A stretch of 64,000 nucleotides of DNA, from NCBI RefSeq assembly GCF_014489075.1, contig NZ_JACTGR010000002.1, positions 620,001 through 684,000 of the forward strand, given 5' to 3'. A model generated the notes under the pieces. That model was not told the origin of the DNA. It ran no database searches and saw nothing but the letters and a program-made list of their open reading frames with translations. A program made the translations under genes and the position numbers. Source of the DNA: Sphingomonas sp. JC676. Its GTDB lineage: Bacteria > Pseudomonadota > Alphaproteobacteria > Sphingomonadales > Sphingomonadaceae. Shown here one piece after another: positions 16,601-25,607 of the stretch. Position 1 is the stretch's first letter, and each line of letters begins with the position of its first letter.

Positions 16601-19234
16601 GATCGACTTGGTAAGATTGGCGGGCGGCTTCTTGCCGAGCAGCTCGAACAGCTGCGGCGTGTCGGGGATGGCGCCGGGCGGCGTGTCCTCGACCCGTGGC
16701 ATCGTTTCCGGCCCTTCGAGCTCGGGCCGCAGACGAACCTCGAGCCGATAGGCGGCGACGACGACCGCCAACCAGGCGCGATCGAGCGTCAGCGACGATC
16801 CGAACCCCGGATGCTGGAGCAGGTCGCGATACCCGACCGGCAGCAGCGCGCGCAGCGTGTCGCGCAGTGAGAAGAGCTGCAGGGTCGGGGCGAGCCGTGC
16901 CGCCACTTGCCGCGAGTCCGAGAAGACCAGCACCTTGCGCCCGCGCAACGGCGCGAACTCGGTCGCTGGCGTCGGTCCGGGCGGCTGGACCTTGATTTGA
17001 GCGGAGAGCAGGGCTTGGAACGGCTGATCGCCCTTGGTGACATGATCCTGGACGCTCGACTTGCCGCCGCGCACGCGGCGCTTGCAGCAGCCACAGGGCA
17101 CGAACTCGCCGGGTCCGGCGGTCGGTGCGGCGTCGTCGCCGGCCTCGCCGTCATCCTCATCCGCATCGTCGTCGCTTGTCGGCGGAGCCAGTGTTGCGAT
17201 CTGCGGTTTTAGATAGACGCTGCGTGTGCGCGGTCCTGGTGGATCGGGATCGAGCAGGCCCGACATAAGATCATAGATTCGCTCCAGACCCTGGGTCGCG
17301 GTCGGTGGCGCCTCGAGCAGCAGATCGAGCGCTTGGAACGCGGTGGTTGCGCCGCCCTCTGTGAGCAGGGCTTCGCCCGGATCGGCATAAAGATGCTCGG
17401 GATTGGCGACGTCCTTGACATAGGCCCGCGCATAAGAGGTGCCACAATAGCGGCAGGTAAAATATTCGAGCACCGGAGCGCCGCAGCCGCAGCGGCTGCG
17501 CGGCTGAGCATAGAGGCGCCCAATCGGGCCGCCGCGCGCCTCGGGTTCGAGCGTCTCGCATTCGGGGTCCATGCAGGCCCAGAGACCGGGCAGGCCGCGA
17601 TGGAAGGCATGAACGCGGCAGGGAAGCAGGCTGGCATCGTCGGGCTTGAGGCGCGCCCGGCTGCCGAGCGCGAGCAAGGCATTGACGGCGCGGTCGCCGA
17701 CGTCCGCCGATGCGTCGGGAAAGATCAGTTCGCGAAGTTCGCCAAAGGAGCGCGCCGCGCGCATCGTGTCGTTCACGAGCTTGGAAAAGGGCCCATAGGT
17801 TTCGAGCGCGGCATGCAGCGCTGGTCCATGGCCAAGCGATGCATTGACGCCGCGAAAGGCGAGAAAGGGCGCGATGGCGGCGTCGCGCTCGGCCTCGGTC
17901 TCGGCATAGAAGCCGCCGAGGTCGACGCTCAGTAGCGCATCAAGATCATCCGCGCCGCCGACCGCCGGATCGGGCCGCAGCTTGTAGTCGCCAGGCGCCG
18001 GATCGAACGATGCGGGATCGGCACCGCTCAGCGCCGCGCCGAAGGCGCCGGCCTTTGCCTTGCCCGCTTCACTGAAGCTGGCGGTCGCGCAAATGACCTG
18101 AAAGCGTTCGGCCGGGATCGCGAGCCGTTCGCGCAACCGGCGCAGCAGCAATCCGACTTCGGCACCCTGGGCCCCGCGATAGAGGTGCGCCTCGTCAAGA
18201 ACGATCAGGAATTTCTCGTTTGGGCAGGCTTCAAGCCAGGCGCGCGTGCGCTCGAAGATCGGGCGCTCGATCGGGCGCAGCATCATATATTCGAGCATCG
18301 AATAGTTGGTGATTAGCAGATCTGGCGGCGCCGTCTGGGCCTCGTAGCGGGTGATCAGTTCGGCATCGTCGTCGAGCGCGATCGCACGGCGGAACTGGCC
18401 CTGGCTGTCGAGCCAGTTGCCCGATCCGAACCAGTCGGCGATGCGGCCTTTGGCCGGCCACTTACCCTTCTGGCGCAACGTCTCGACCAATTCGAACGCG
18501 CGCTTGTCCTCCGACGCCACGATGGGGCTGCCGGCGACATGCCGGTCGGCCGCCTGCTCGAGCGATACGAAGAACTCGCCGATCGATTTGAGGCGACGCC
18601 CGTCCTTCTTGCGGTTTCGGACGCCGGCATAGGGCGTCCGGCTCGTGTAACGGGCAAAGGTTGCGGGGCGGCCAGACCAATACTCGAACATGTCGACCAC
18701 GCGCTGGTCGCCGAAGAGCAGGCGCAGGCGGCCGAGTTGGTCGTTGACCAGAGCGTTCATCGGATAGAGCACCATCGCCCGCACCGCCGCATGGTCGGCG
18801 AATTGCTGCGGGTGGTCGCGCGCCTCGATCGCGAATTTGCCCAGAATGGGAAGCAGGAAGGATTCGGTCTTGCCGGAGCCCGTTCCGGTCATGATCATCA
18901 GGTTACGGTTGTCGCGCAGGATCGTGCCGATCGCATCTGCCTGGTGCGCATAGGGCGGATCGAACAGCAGGGGTTGGCCCAGCGCCGGGTCGGACAGGCG
19001 TTCGTAGGCCTCGCGCGCAGCTGCCGGTATGTCGGCCATCTCGGCGAAGCGCTTGCCGGTGACATAGCGCGGGGTCGATTCCAGGAAGGGGATCTGGAAG
19101 ATGCCGCCGGCCGCTTCGAGCAACTGCCGGCGCTGCGCGACCACGCCGGGGTCGGCGATATGATAGGTTGCCTCGATATAGCCGCGCAGGGTCTCGTGCA
19201 GCGTATCGATCGTTTCCTGAACGGTCGCAGTCAT
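13640..19234 (-). CDS. druE: DruE-like DEAH helicase with DUF1998-type C-terminus
   Basis: This very large protein (1864 residues) is the signature effector-sized helicase of Druantia defence. Walker A TGTGSGKT is at residues 116-123, TNYSMLEYMMLRP at about 309-321, DEAH at 347-350 in VLDEAHLYRGAQGAEVGLLL, and motif VI as YQQRAGRAGRRGNAVATV near residue 1150. Zinc-ribbon-like cysteine sets occur at CRYCG, CGCCKRR, CIDCG and CSRCG. The DUF1998-type end has CPEGCDSSCYRCLRSFRNRLDH near residue 1730. Start ATG 19234 overlaps the upstream stop (ATGA). MrfA-like repair helicases share this fold but are less than half as long. Confidence 0.85.
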   Translation of the reverse strand: MTATVQETIDTLHETLRGYIEATYHIADPGVVAQRRQLLEAAGGIFQIPFLESTPRYVTGKRFAEMADIPAAAREAYERLSDPALGQPLLFDPPYAHQADAIGTILRDNRNLMIMTGTGSGKTESFLLPILGKFAIEARDHPQQFADHAAVRAMVLYPMNALVNDQLGRLRLLFGDQRVVDMFEYWSGRPATFARYTSRTPYAGVRNRKKDGRRLKSIGEFFVSLEQAADRHVAGSPIVASEDKRAFELVETLRQKGKWPAKGRIADWFGSGNWLDSQGQFRRAIALDDDAELITRYEAQTAPPDLLITNYSMLEYMMLRPIERPIFERTRAWLEACPNEKFLIVLDEAHLYRGAQGAEVGLLLRRLRERLAIPAERFQVICATASFSEAGKAKAGAFGAALSGADPASFDPAPGDYKLRPDPAVGGADDLDALLSVDLGGFYAETEAERDAAIAPFLAFRGVNASLGHGPALHAALETYGPFSKLVNDTMRAARSFGELRELIFPDASADVGDRAVNALLALGSRARLKPDDASLLPCRVHAFHRGLPGLWACMDPECETLEPEARGGPIGRLYAQPRSRCGCGAPVLEYFTCRYCGTSYARAYVKDVANPEHLYADPGEALLTEGGATTAFQALDLLLEAPPTATQGLERIYDLMSGLLDPDPPGPRTRSVYLKPQIATLAPPTSDDDADEDDGEAGDDAAPTAGPGEFVPCGCCKRRVRGGKSSVQDHVTKGDQPFQALLSAQIKVQPPGPTPATEFAPLRGRKVLVFSDSRQVAARLAPTLQLFSLRDTLRALLPVGYRDLLQHPGFGSSLTLDRAWLAVVVAAYRLEVRLRPELEGPETMPRVEDTPPGAIPDTPQLFELLGKKPPANLTKSIFEVLRDNILGLEPLAIASLIEAPGITKKLLELPDLPGLAETPEQKLAVVRVWLRAWLRKNGVWFRDMPDSWWGPGQLVRAHKGVFTTLKYVFSTGDLKKGFAKLWLPTLLQYFTEDPPAGRRMEARNLSLALGGDWRRCAQCTSVHRPIETVAVCIDCGSSDVHGFEPDTDLVFNARKGFYRKPVMEALALDQPMLMSLIAAEHTAQLNAAQADEAFSQAEHHEMQFQDIDLAWRTIEQHKNTSIDVLSSTTTMEVGIDIGALSGVALRNMPPGRANYQQRAGRAGRRGNAVATVIAFGSADSHDDHYFTNPREMIRGEVIDPRLTLENPNIARRHIRAFLLQRYHEARIQHLDPSDESLANLFSVLGTVGDFKDPAKPLNRADLAAWLQQDYAALAEAIDRWLPEELSSADRAALLGTFSADLLHAVDEAIDGTAAEPLPPTAESDDDTEDDAPVVAPWVGADDPAQLADPDVPPPELDPQPDNDALVDAAADNLLDRLLYWGVLPRYAFPTDVAPFYVFSPKSTAYRAKMEFAPSQGLNIALSQYAPNKQIWIKNKQYTSRAIYSPYRDDRYNAWGKRRLYFECSRCGHAMTDQYDHDRRGTSITCEACMTPQSFGPAKPWFRPPGFAHLWYQPAPSTPDEPNETAYATRAKLVMPSGGTGGTLLNPRLSALEARPRLLVSNSGPDGAGYDYCKKCGRIESVSAPVDNIRQPHPLPYPNNNEPLCEGIPWRGVVLGADFPTDIALFALRLEGPFRLPPANSETLSAMRTICEALAKAACRLLEIEVGEILAEYRPALNSAAGAAGTLVEIFLYDTLAGGAGFSPQLAARGLELFETALEILETCPEGCDSSCYRCLRSFRNRLDHALLDRQVGDQIVRHILTGDTPAFAPGRAAMALAIIGDEIERQFSAHFDIIRAFHAIPAAKAPLIVRRKSDGAETLIDVHSPVARDIPIFGTQEPSAIIVDEQMVRRHLGAVVEQISLAL

Positions 19235-20289
19235 GCGTCTTCCTCGTCGATGGCCATCCACAGCAGCGTGTGGAGCGCGCCGACCTCCTCGGCCAGGCGG
19301 GCGTTCGGTAGCGAGTAGCTATAGAGGCATTGAGTCCCCGCCGCCTTGGTCGCGACCAGCGCCAGGCGGCGTTCGGCGAAGGCGGGAAGCGGGGAGAACA
19401 GGTCAATCGATGCCGTCGTCGCCGCCCGCCGGATATGCGCGCGCTGCGGCGTCGTGCGCTCGGCATCGAGCGCCGCCTGGATGCGCCAGGCCAGGTCGCA
19501 GGGCCGTTGGCGATCATCATCGGCGTAGAGGTCGATCAGACGCCGTGCCCGGCCTTGATCAAGGCTGACCAGGCTCCAGAGCGGCGCACCGTAAAGCTGC
19601 GGTCGCCGCACGACGAACATGCCGCTCTGGGTGCCGGGGGTCGTCCATCGGCCGCGATAGTAAAGCGGGTCGCGAACGCCATCGAGAAGGTCGAGACCAT
19701 CGACCGCATGATCGAGCGTCGGAGCGGCGTCGAGCTTGGCCTGCCAGCGGGCGAGATGCACCGCGGCGCTCTCCATTGGCGGCGTTCGCAGCCAGGCCTG
19801 CTCGCTGAGCTGGGCGAAGCCCAGCAGGCGAAGGTGCGCCGAAAGATCCTCGCCCTGGACCGCAAGCCGACGGACCATGCCGTCGTCGACCAGCAGGGCA
19901 TCCAATTCTTGGCTCAGCGCAGTCGGATGGTCACCGGCGACGCCGAGAATGATGAACTCGCCGTTGTTCCGGCGGACGAAGGTCGGCGGCGCCGGCCGCA
20001 GCACTTCGGCAGGCGCACCCCAGTCGTCGAGCGACTGGGGCCGCATGGCGAGGATGTCGCCATAGACGATCATCTCGTCCAGCGCGCTCTCGACGGTGTC
20101 GCGCTGGTCGCCGAAGGCCGCGAGCGGTTCGGCGACGAAGCGGAGGAGATCGCTGCGCGCAGCGGGCGCGAGGATATGCGCGGCGCGACGCAGCGCGGGT
20201 TTGAGCAAAGGGCCGATCGCGCCAGGGTCGGAAACGCCCAGGCCGTCGCCGATGGAGAGGAGCAGGTCGGAGGGAGAAAGGCTCTGCAT
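19231..20289 (-). CDS. Druantia-locus protein of 352 residues (DruD position)
   Basis: I see no named domain in this cytoplasmic protein of 352 residues. It is helix-rich at the N-terminus (SPSDLLLSIGDGLGVSD) and has a middle part with repeated Leu/Arg helices and the segment YYRGRWTTPGTQSGMFVVRRPQLYGAPLW. It overlaps the 935-residue gene by one base (TGATG) and druE by four (ATGA), so it is co-translated with both. Position and size match the fourth gene of type I Druantia, but I cannot confirm homology from sequence alone. It starts at ATG 20289; the longer open frame upstream lies inside the neighbouring gene. Confidence 0.7.
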   Translation of the reverse strand: MQSLSPSDLLLSIGDGLGVSDPGAIGPLLKPALRRAAHILAPAARSDLLRFVAEPLAAFGDQRDTVESALDEMIVYGDILAMRPQSLDDWGAPAEVLRPAPPTFVRRNNGEFIILGVAGDHPTALSQELDALLVDDGMVRRLAVQGEDLSAHLRLLGFAQLSEQAWLRTPPMESAAVHLARWQAKLDAAPTLDHAVDGLDLLDGVRDPLYYRGRWTTPGTQSGMFVVRRPQLYGAPLWSLVSLDQGRARRLIDLYADDDRQRPCDLAWRIQAALDAERTTPQRAHIRRAATTASIDLFSPLPAFAERRLALVATKAAGTQCLYSYSLPNARLAEEVGALHTLLWMAIDEEDA

Positions 20290-23096
20290 CAGCTTGCCGC
20301 CGCGATGGCAGGATCGTCGGCATGGTCCCGGGCATGGGCATATGCGAGATAGGCGCCGCGCAACAATGTCCGATTGGCAAGCAGGCGCTCGGCCTTGGTC
20401 TCGGCTTCCGAACCATAGCCGAACCGCAGCCGCAGCGGGTCGAAGGCGAGCGCCAGCGCGGCGGCAGCGCGCTTGGCATCGGTCTCGACCTGATAGGTGC
20501 TGGCATAGGAGGCGAAGGCCGGGATCGATTCGCGTAGCGAGACGTCCCAGGCATGGCTGCACATTCGCGACCGAAAGCCCGGTGATCCGCCCACCATGTC
20601 CCGCGCGGCCTTGAGCGCGGCGGGTCCGCCATTCTTGAGCAGCGACGCAAAATCCGCCCCGGCGGCAAGCGTCGCGACCTTTTCGCGCAGCTTGTCGACG
20701 GTCACCGCCTTGCGCACGATGGCGAGATGACCCAGCGCGTGCGCTCGCGTCCACAGGGCCAGCGTGCGCACCAGCAAGAGCAGCGCTTCGGCGTCGCGGA
20801 CCGGCAGAGCGAAGCGCTGAACCAGATCAAGCTCGGCGAAGCTATGCAGAGTCGCGCTTGCCGGGGCGCTGACGAACGCTGTCTGGCTTCGCCCTCGGTA
20901 GCGCGCCGTCAGCAGCATGCCGGGGCTTTCGACCGCTTGTCCGTCGATCAGCGCTGGCGCCGCGAGCACGATCCGTTCCAAGGGTCTCGCCAGCGGAAGG
21001 CCGGTCACCTCGATTGGCTCCTCATGCGCCGTCTCGTCGATGAGGCGCACCACATGCTGCTTCGGCTCGAAGATCCAGCGCAACGGCTCGACGGCATGGG
21101 GAAAGCGGAGGGTCTGGACGCCGAGTTCGTCGATGGCCGCGCTGATGTCGACGCGATGCGCGCGGTCGATCGCTTCCGAATTGGCGCTGCGCAGGCGCGC
21201 GATCACCTGGGTGATGTCGGCTTCGGTGGCTCGCGCGCCCGTGGTGCTGCCGCGACTGGTGGTGACAAGGTTGCCGCCGGCGTCGAAGGTGTCGAGCGAC
21301 CATTGCACCTGACGTCCACCAGGGCCGATCACGCTGAGCGGGGCCCGTCCGGCAAGAACCTCTTCAAGCCGCGCATTGGAAGGCGACGCGACCAAGCGGA
21401 ATCCCGCTTTGGCGCGGACGGCTTCCGGCCAGGACTGGGGCGCGGCGACCTCAAACGCGAACGTCATCGTGGCGACCGCACCGGCGGCTGCGGACGGCGA
21501 CCCGCTCGGAATAGCGGCCAGTTCAAGTTGATGTCGGCCGAGGGGCAGGTCGCCGAGCGCGAGCAGGACATCACTGGTCCGGGCGGCGATCCGCTCGGGC
21601 TCGGCGCCGTCGAGCCGGGCCACAAAGCCGGAAACGTCATGGTCGGCGCGGATGCGGAGAATGACGGGTTCGGTCGAGAGCCAGCGCGCGACCGATTCAG
21701 CACCCGCTGGCCGCGGCGCCAGGCCTGCCGGCTCGACCCATATCGCCGCCTTGGTGCCGATCGTCAGCCGCGCGAGTGCCGCGGCCTGGTCCTCGGTCAT
21801 GCGGCTCGCGACCTTCAGGCGATAGGCGGCCATGTCCGGCATCGCGGCGGGCACCGAGGCAAGGCCGGCCAGCGCGACGTCGGTGTCGGGCAGCGGCCGA
21901 CGGGCCAAGATGACATAAGACTGATCCGGTCGGACGTGCCCCTGCACGACTTGCCGATAGAGGCCGTCGTCAAACCGCCGCAACACCCAACAGGATCGTT
22001 CCTCGAGGTGGCAGAGCGGATCCAAGATCACGCAGAGCGGTTGGGTTTCGCCCTGCAGCGCAATAACAGGCGCGGCTGGCGGGGGAAATGTCGCAATTTC
22101 GCGGGGCTGCCCGGCCCATGTCAGCAGATTGCTCGCGGGCGTCCAGCGCTCGGCATCGCCCGGGAGACGCATGCGCACATTGCGCAGCGCAGCCGCGTTG
22201 AGCCCGGCTCGGGTCAATGCGGCTGCGAAATCGGGCACAATCAGCGCGAGCGACAGGCCGCGATCCGCCACGAGCTTCGCCGCAAGCCTTGGGCCCGAGA
22301 TGGTCGCCGGTTGGCCACCATCTGCGCCGCCGACGAGAGCGCTGCCGGTGCGCAAGGGCTGCGACAGTGCGAATCTCCGCGTGCGGATTACGGCGCGCGC
22401 TTCGCGCAGATAATCGCGTGCGAGGCGCTTGGCTTCGAGATCGGCGACGATGCGCGTCAGGAGTGTGGGCGAAATCCGCGGCAGCGCGCCGCTCTCCTCC
22501 TCCCGCAGCGCCAACACGAGCATGGTGGTCAGTTCGGTCTGCTGCAGAAAATAGACGAAGCGCGACGAACTGCCGTCATACCGATCGAGCAGGAATGGGC
22601 CGATGTTGCTCGGGTCGGCCTGAGCGCAATGGGCAAGCTCGTAGCGCAGATTGTAGAGGTGCCGCGCGAAATGATCCTGCAGATAGCGCGGCAGGATCGC
22701 GTTGTTGATCGGCCAGGCGATGATGTTGAAGTGCGCGGCCCATCGCCCCTTTGGCACCGGGCCGCCATAGGTCGTATGAAATGCCCGGAACCAGGTCCGC
22801 AGCCGGTCGCGGAAATCATTGGCGCGCCATTCGCCTCGCGAACGTTCCAGCGCCGGCCAATATTCTTCGCCGGCATAACGGTAGCCGGCTTCTGCCGCCA
22901 GCGCGACCCAGACCAGGCAATGGGCTTTCCGCAATCCGGACTGGCGGAGCTCGAGGCTCGCCGCCTTGGCGATGAGCTCCATTTGGTCGGGTTCCAGCCC
23001 ATGCTCCAGGGCATAGACCGGATAGTCCAGCGGCTTGCGCATCGCCGCCAATTCGGTGAAGCGGGCTTCGAGCTGGCGTTGCGCATCGTCCAGCAT
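20289..23096 (-). CDS. Druantia-locus protein of 935 residues (DruB/DruC position)
   Basis: No standard domain is recognisable in this large soluble protein of 935 residues. Residues about 100-170 hold a striking aromatic and helical block, GRWAAHFNIIAWPINNAILP followed by RYLQDHFARHLYNLRYELAH. The second half is beta-rich with many Pro/Gly turns, and the last 150 residues are helical. It starts at ATG 23096, 8 bp after druA ends, and overlaps the next start. Type I Druantia as published has two genes, druB and druC, at this place. One long gene here suggests a fusion, or the loss of one and growth of the other. Confidence 0.7.
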   Translation of the reverse strand: MLDDAQRQLEARFTELAAMRKPLDYPVYALEHGLEPDQMELIAKAASLELRQSGLRKAHCLVWVALAAEAGYRYAGEEYWPALERSRGEWRANDFRDRLRTWFRAFHTTYGGPVPKGRWAAHFNIIAWPINNAILPRYLQDHFARHLYNLRYELAHCAQADPSNIGPFLLDRYDGSSSRFVYFLQQTELTTMLVLALREEESGALPRISPTLLTRIVADLEAKRLARDYLREARAVIRTRRFALSQPLRTGSALVGGADGGQPATISGPRLAAKLVADRGLSLALIVPDFAAALTRAGLNAAALRNVRMRLPGDAERWTPASNLLTWAGQPREIATFPPPAAPVIALQGETQPLCVILDPLCHLEERSCWVLRRFDDGLYRQVVQGHVRPDQSYVILARRPLPDTDVALAGLASVPAAMPDMAAYRLKVASRMTEDQAAALARLTIGTKAAIWVEPAGLAPRPAGAESVARWLSTEPVILRIRADHDVSGFVARLDGAEPERIAARTSDVLLALGDLPLGRHQLELAAIPSGSPSAAAGAVATMTFAFEVAAPQSWPEAVRAKAGFRLVASPSNARLEEVLAGRAPLSVIGPGGRQVQWSLDTFDAGGNLVTTSRGSTTGARATEADITQVIARLRSANSEAIDRAHRVDISAAIDELGVQTLRFPHAVEPLRWIFEPKQHVVRLIDETAHEEPIEVTGLPLARPLERIVLAAPALIDGQAVESPGMLLTARYRGRSQTAFVSAPASATLHSFAELDLVQRFALPVRDAEALLLLVRTLALWTRAHALGHLAIVRKAVTVDKLREKVATLAAGADFASLLKNGGPAALKAARDMVGGSPGFRSRMCSHAWDVSLRESIPAFASYASTYQVETDAKRAAAALALAFDPLRLRFGYGSEAETKAERLLANRTLLRGAYLAYAHARDHADDPAIAAAS

Positions 23097-23104
23097 GGCC
23101 GGGG

Positions 23105-24301
23105 TCAGCCTGCTCGGCGCTCGGCGACCCGCGCCGAATCGAGCCGGCCTTTGATCAGGCGCGGGATCATGTCGCGCTGCCAACCGCGATAGTCGATCTC
23201 TCCGCGTTCGGCGCGGGGAACCATCCACCGGTCACGCGCGAGATCGGAAATGTCGGCAACGCTCAGCAGGCCCGAGATATCGGGCGCCTCGGCACCCGTG
23301 CGCAGCACGTCATAGGCATTGGCGGCCAGCTTCGAGATGAAAACCTCGCGCTTGATGCCATGCCGCAGGATATTCTCGTTGAAATCCAAGGCCGACAACG
23401 TTGCACGGATGGTCCGCAGTCGCCAGTTCGGGCCTTCGCCGAATTTGTGTTTGTCGGCGTAGCGATGGTCGCGGTCGCGCAGATAATCGCGCATCCTGTC
23501 GAACAGTGCATCGTTGATGTGGAAATGGCCCCATCCTTCGGTGAAGCCGATGCGTTCGAAATATGCCGTCCCGCCGAGCCGCAGCCGGTTATAGACCGAC
23601 GAGCGTCCCATCGAGGAGGTGGTGGTGACGGCCACCAACGCGGCGCGCTTGGCCTGTTTCGAGATGACGCCGACCGATTCGCCGTACAGCCGCTGGAAGT
23701 CGTCGAACACGTCGCGCGAGCGAATCAGGCACGCAATCGCCTTGCCGCCGAGCAGGAAATTGTAAGGCGGAACCGCGCCCAGCACATAGGCGTCCAAGAT
23801 ACCGACGAGACGCTTCGCCCGATCGTCCACGGTCCAATCGATCAGCGCGTCGCGCACCGAGAGATTATAGACGGGGTCGCCGAGCGCGATCACGCCGGCG
23901 AGCCGGTCATGGGCTTCGTCCCAGACGAGATAGCGCATTCTCCGCCCGAAACCAGCCGAAACCGGGACCGACCACGTCAGGGTTGCAACGCGGAACAGAT
24001 CCGATTCTCGCGTGTCGCTTCTGACCAGGCGAAGGCCGAGGCGGATCTTCGCGGGGTCGATCTCGGCGCCCTCGGCAAAGCTGGGAAGCGCACGGTCCAA
24101 GGCTCGGGCCAGGAAGGGCTGGGCCGCGGCAAGCCGTTCACGACGTTGGCCGCGGTGCATCCGCCGGATCATGTCCTTGCCGGCCCCGGGTAGCACAAGA
24201 TCGCCGGCCTCGTCCTTGGTAAAGCCGAGCTGGCGCAGATGCGCGCGCAGCGACCGCTTCAAAGCGGCCTCCGGACTGAACGGTTTCGCGATACCTGACA
24301 T
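23105..24301 (-). CDS. druA: DruA-like protein (DUF4338)
   Basis: This first gene of the defence operon encodes 398 residues from ATG 24301, preceded by GGAG; an in-frame extension to 24400 is less likely. It has the DUF4338 pattern: MRYLVWDEAHDRLAGVIALG, GDPVYNLSVRD, LGAVPPYNFLLGGKAIACL, VTTTSSMGRSSVYNR, and GFTEGWGHFHI. DUF4338 is the hallmark of DruA in type I Druantia. The biochemical role is not established in the family. The operon order A, (B/C), (D), E on one strand with overlaps of a few bases supports one system. Confidence 0.82.
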   Translation of the reverse strand: MSGIAKPFSPEAALKRSLRAHLRQLGFTKDEAGDLVLPGAGKDMIRRMHRGQRRERLAAAQPFLARALDRALPSFAEGAEIDPAKIRLGLRLVRSDTRESDLFRVATLTWSVPVSAGFGRRMRYLVWDEAHDRLAGVIALGDPVYNLSVRDALIDWTVDDRAKRLVGILDAYVLGAVPPYNFLLGGKAIACLIRSRDVFDDFQRLYGESVGVISKQAKRAALVAVTTTSSMGRSSVYNRLRLGGTAYFERIGFTEGWGHFHINDALFDRMRDYLRDRDHRYADKHKFGEGPNWRLRTIRATLSALDFNENILRHGIKREVFISKLAANAYDVLRTGAEAPDISGLLSVADISDLARDRWMVPRAERGEIDYRGWQRDMIPRLIKGRLDSARVAERRAG

Positions 24302-25080
24302 TCGCCAACTGCTCCAATGAGTCTTTTGAGCAGCCGGCGGCAAGCTCCCCCATTTCCAGTGTGCATTTGCCGGGCGAAGAAGCAAGGTATGTAGCGCCAA
24401 AAGCTCCGCGGTGGTTCAAGTATTCGGATACTGCGGTGGACAATGACAGCGCCCAACCTGATCTCGATAATTTTGAGCTGTGGGATCGGCATGAATGGGA
24501 GCAGCTTAGACCGGGCCGTATCCCGAAGCAGCCTGTCCGGATCGCCCCTCATTCGGCCATTCCACGATTGCAGTCGGCAGCCGGGATGAGTGGCGGCTTT
24601 TGAGAAGCGCGAAATCAATGCTGAATGGCCGAGATTGGGGCGCCTAGCCGACACTGCGAGCTTCATGAACAAGCGTCCGCTTACGCCGTCCGAGCGCCCG
24701 TGAGCGGACGGGCCGCTATTGTCCCGAAGCTTCCTGAACGAACGTTGGCTTCAGAGGTCACCGCCATAGCAGCGGACCGACGCGACACTTAGCCGTGGTC
24801 GCAGGCGAACAGTCCGGATTGGCCGCCCGGATGCTTACCTAGAAAAACCACGGGCGTTGCAAGTACGCAACACTGCAGCTTATCGGCTGCCATCTCTCTG
24901 TAAAAGAACGATTTCTCTGTGCGCCATGGAAAGCTCTCGTGAGCTAAATCGCCCAGAAGCACTAGATTTGAGCCGTGTTACACGCCCAACACAGGCAAGA
25001 TCTCCAGCCCAGATTCGAATATATGTCCGCAGGAGCGATCTCGTCGCTTCCTGCACTCTGCCCTGTCTCAAGGAGTGCAT
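24302..25080. other. Intergenic region upstream of druA
   Basis: These 779 bp lie between divergent genes (druA on minus, the 166-residue gene on plus). They must hold both promoters. I see no gene: short frames such as 24361-24603 have no ribosome site and no family resemblance. The sequence looks like degenerate remnants rather than a structured RNA. Confidence 0.5.
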
Positions 25081-25581
25081 ATGGACGCCCGTTCAAACGA
25101 TCGCTGGGGTCATCCCGAGTTTAGAGCCAATCTGGGCCTGTCTGATAAGGCACGTGAAGCTCCAAGCGCCGAAAGCCGAGAGGCGAAAAACGCAGCCCGT
25201 GTGGTCCGTCTCATCAGCCGCAAACATATCAAGTTGGTGGAGGCGACGCCTGAGCAAGCGGTGGAAATCGCCAGGCGACTGAGCGAAAAGCTATACTGCT
25301 CGGCCACTAGCCGGCCAAAAGTGCGCTTTCCTCATCAGGACGGTGACAACCATGATCCGGGATATCGGATGACGAAGGCGCTACGGCCTTTGTCTTGCGC
25401 CCTCTACGGTGGCCCTGTCGAAACGCACGGCGCGGATTACTCGAGATTGGCAGCGCTCGGTCAACAGCTCACCGCCTTTCACGAGCGGCACTGCGTAGAT
25501 GGCGACGTTCGGTTTCGTCCCGTCGCTTGGCTGGCGCGCTTTCTCGTCGATTTCACCGCTCGCGTCACTGAGGCCGGCTAA
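25081..25581 (+). CDS. Unknown island protein of 166 residues
   Basis: I do not recognise this soluble, basic protein. It starts at ATG 25081, with AAGGAG five bases upstream; a GTG at 25075 would add two residues. The N-terminal third is charged (AESREAKNAARVVRLISRKH) and the rest is mixed, with two cysteines. It lies 26 bp before the HUH-like gene on the same strand, so a shared transcript is likely. It could be an accessory protein for that replication or transfer function, which is inference from position only. Confidence 0.55.
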   Translation: MDARSNDRWGHPEFRANLGLSDKAREAPSAESREAKNAARVVRLISRKHIKLVEATPEQAVEIARRLSEKLYCSATSRPKVRFPHQDGDNHDPGYRMTKALRPLSCALYGGPVETHGADYSRLAALGQQLTAFHERHCVDGDVRFRPVAWLARFLVDFTARVTEAG

Positions 25582-25607
25582 CCGGAACTCACATTTAGGA
25601 ATATCGA

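Noticed and set aside
15545-16870. 441-codon plus-strand open frame
   Set aside because: It is antisense to druE, whose helicase motifs continue through the region.
20727-23192. 821-codon plus-strand open frame
   Set aside because: It lies antisense to the 935-residue Druantia-locus gene and shows no domain; the minus strand has overlapping start-stop coupling that defines the real genes.
13640-24301. DISARM or Dpd system
   Set aside because: The helicase has a DUF1998-like end as DISARM partners do, but there is no DrmB/DrmC set and no methyltransferase. No DpdA-type 7-deazaguanine gene is present. DUF4338 points to Druantia.
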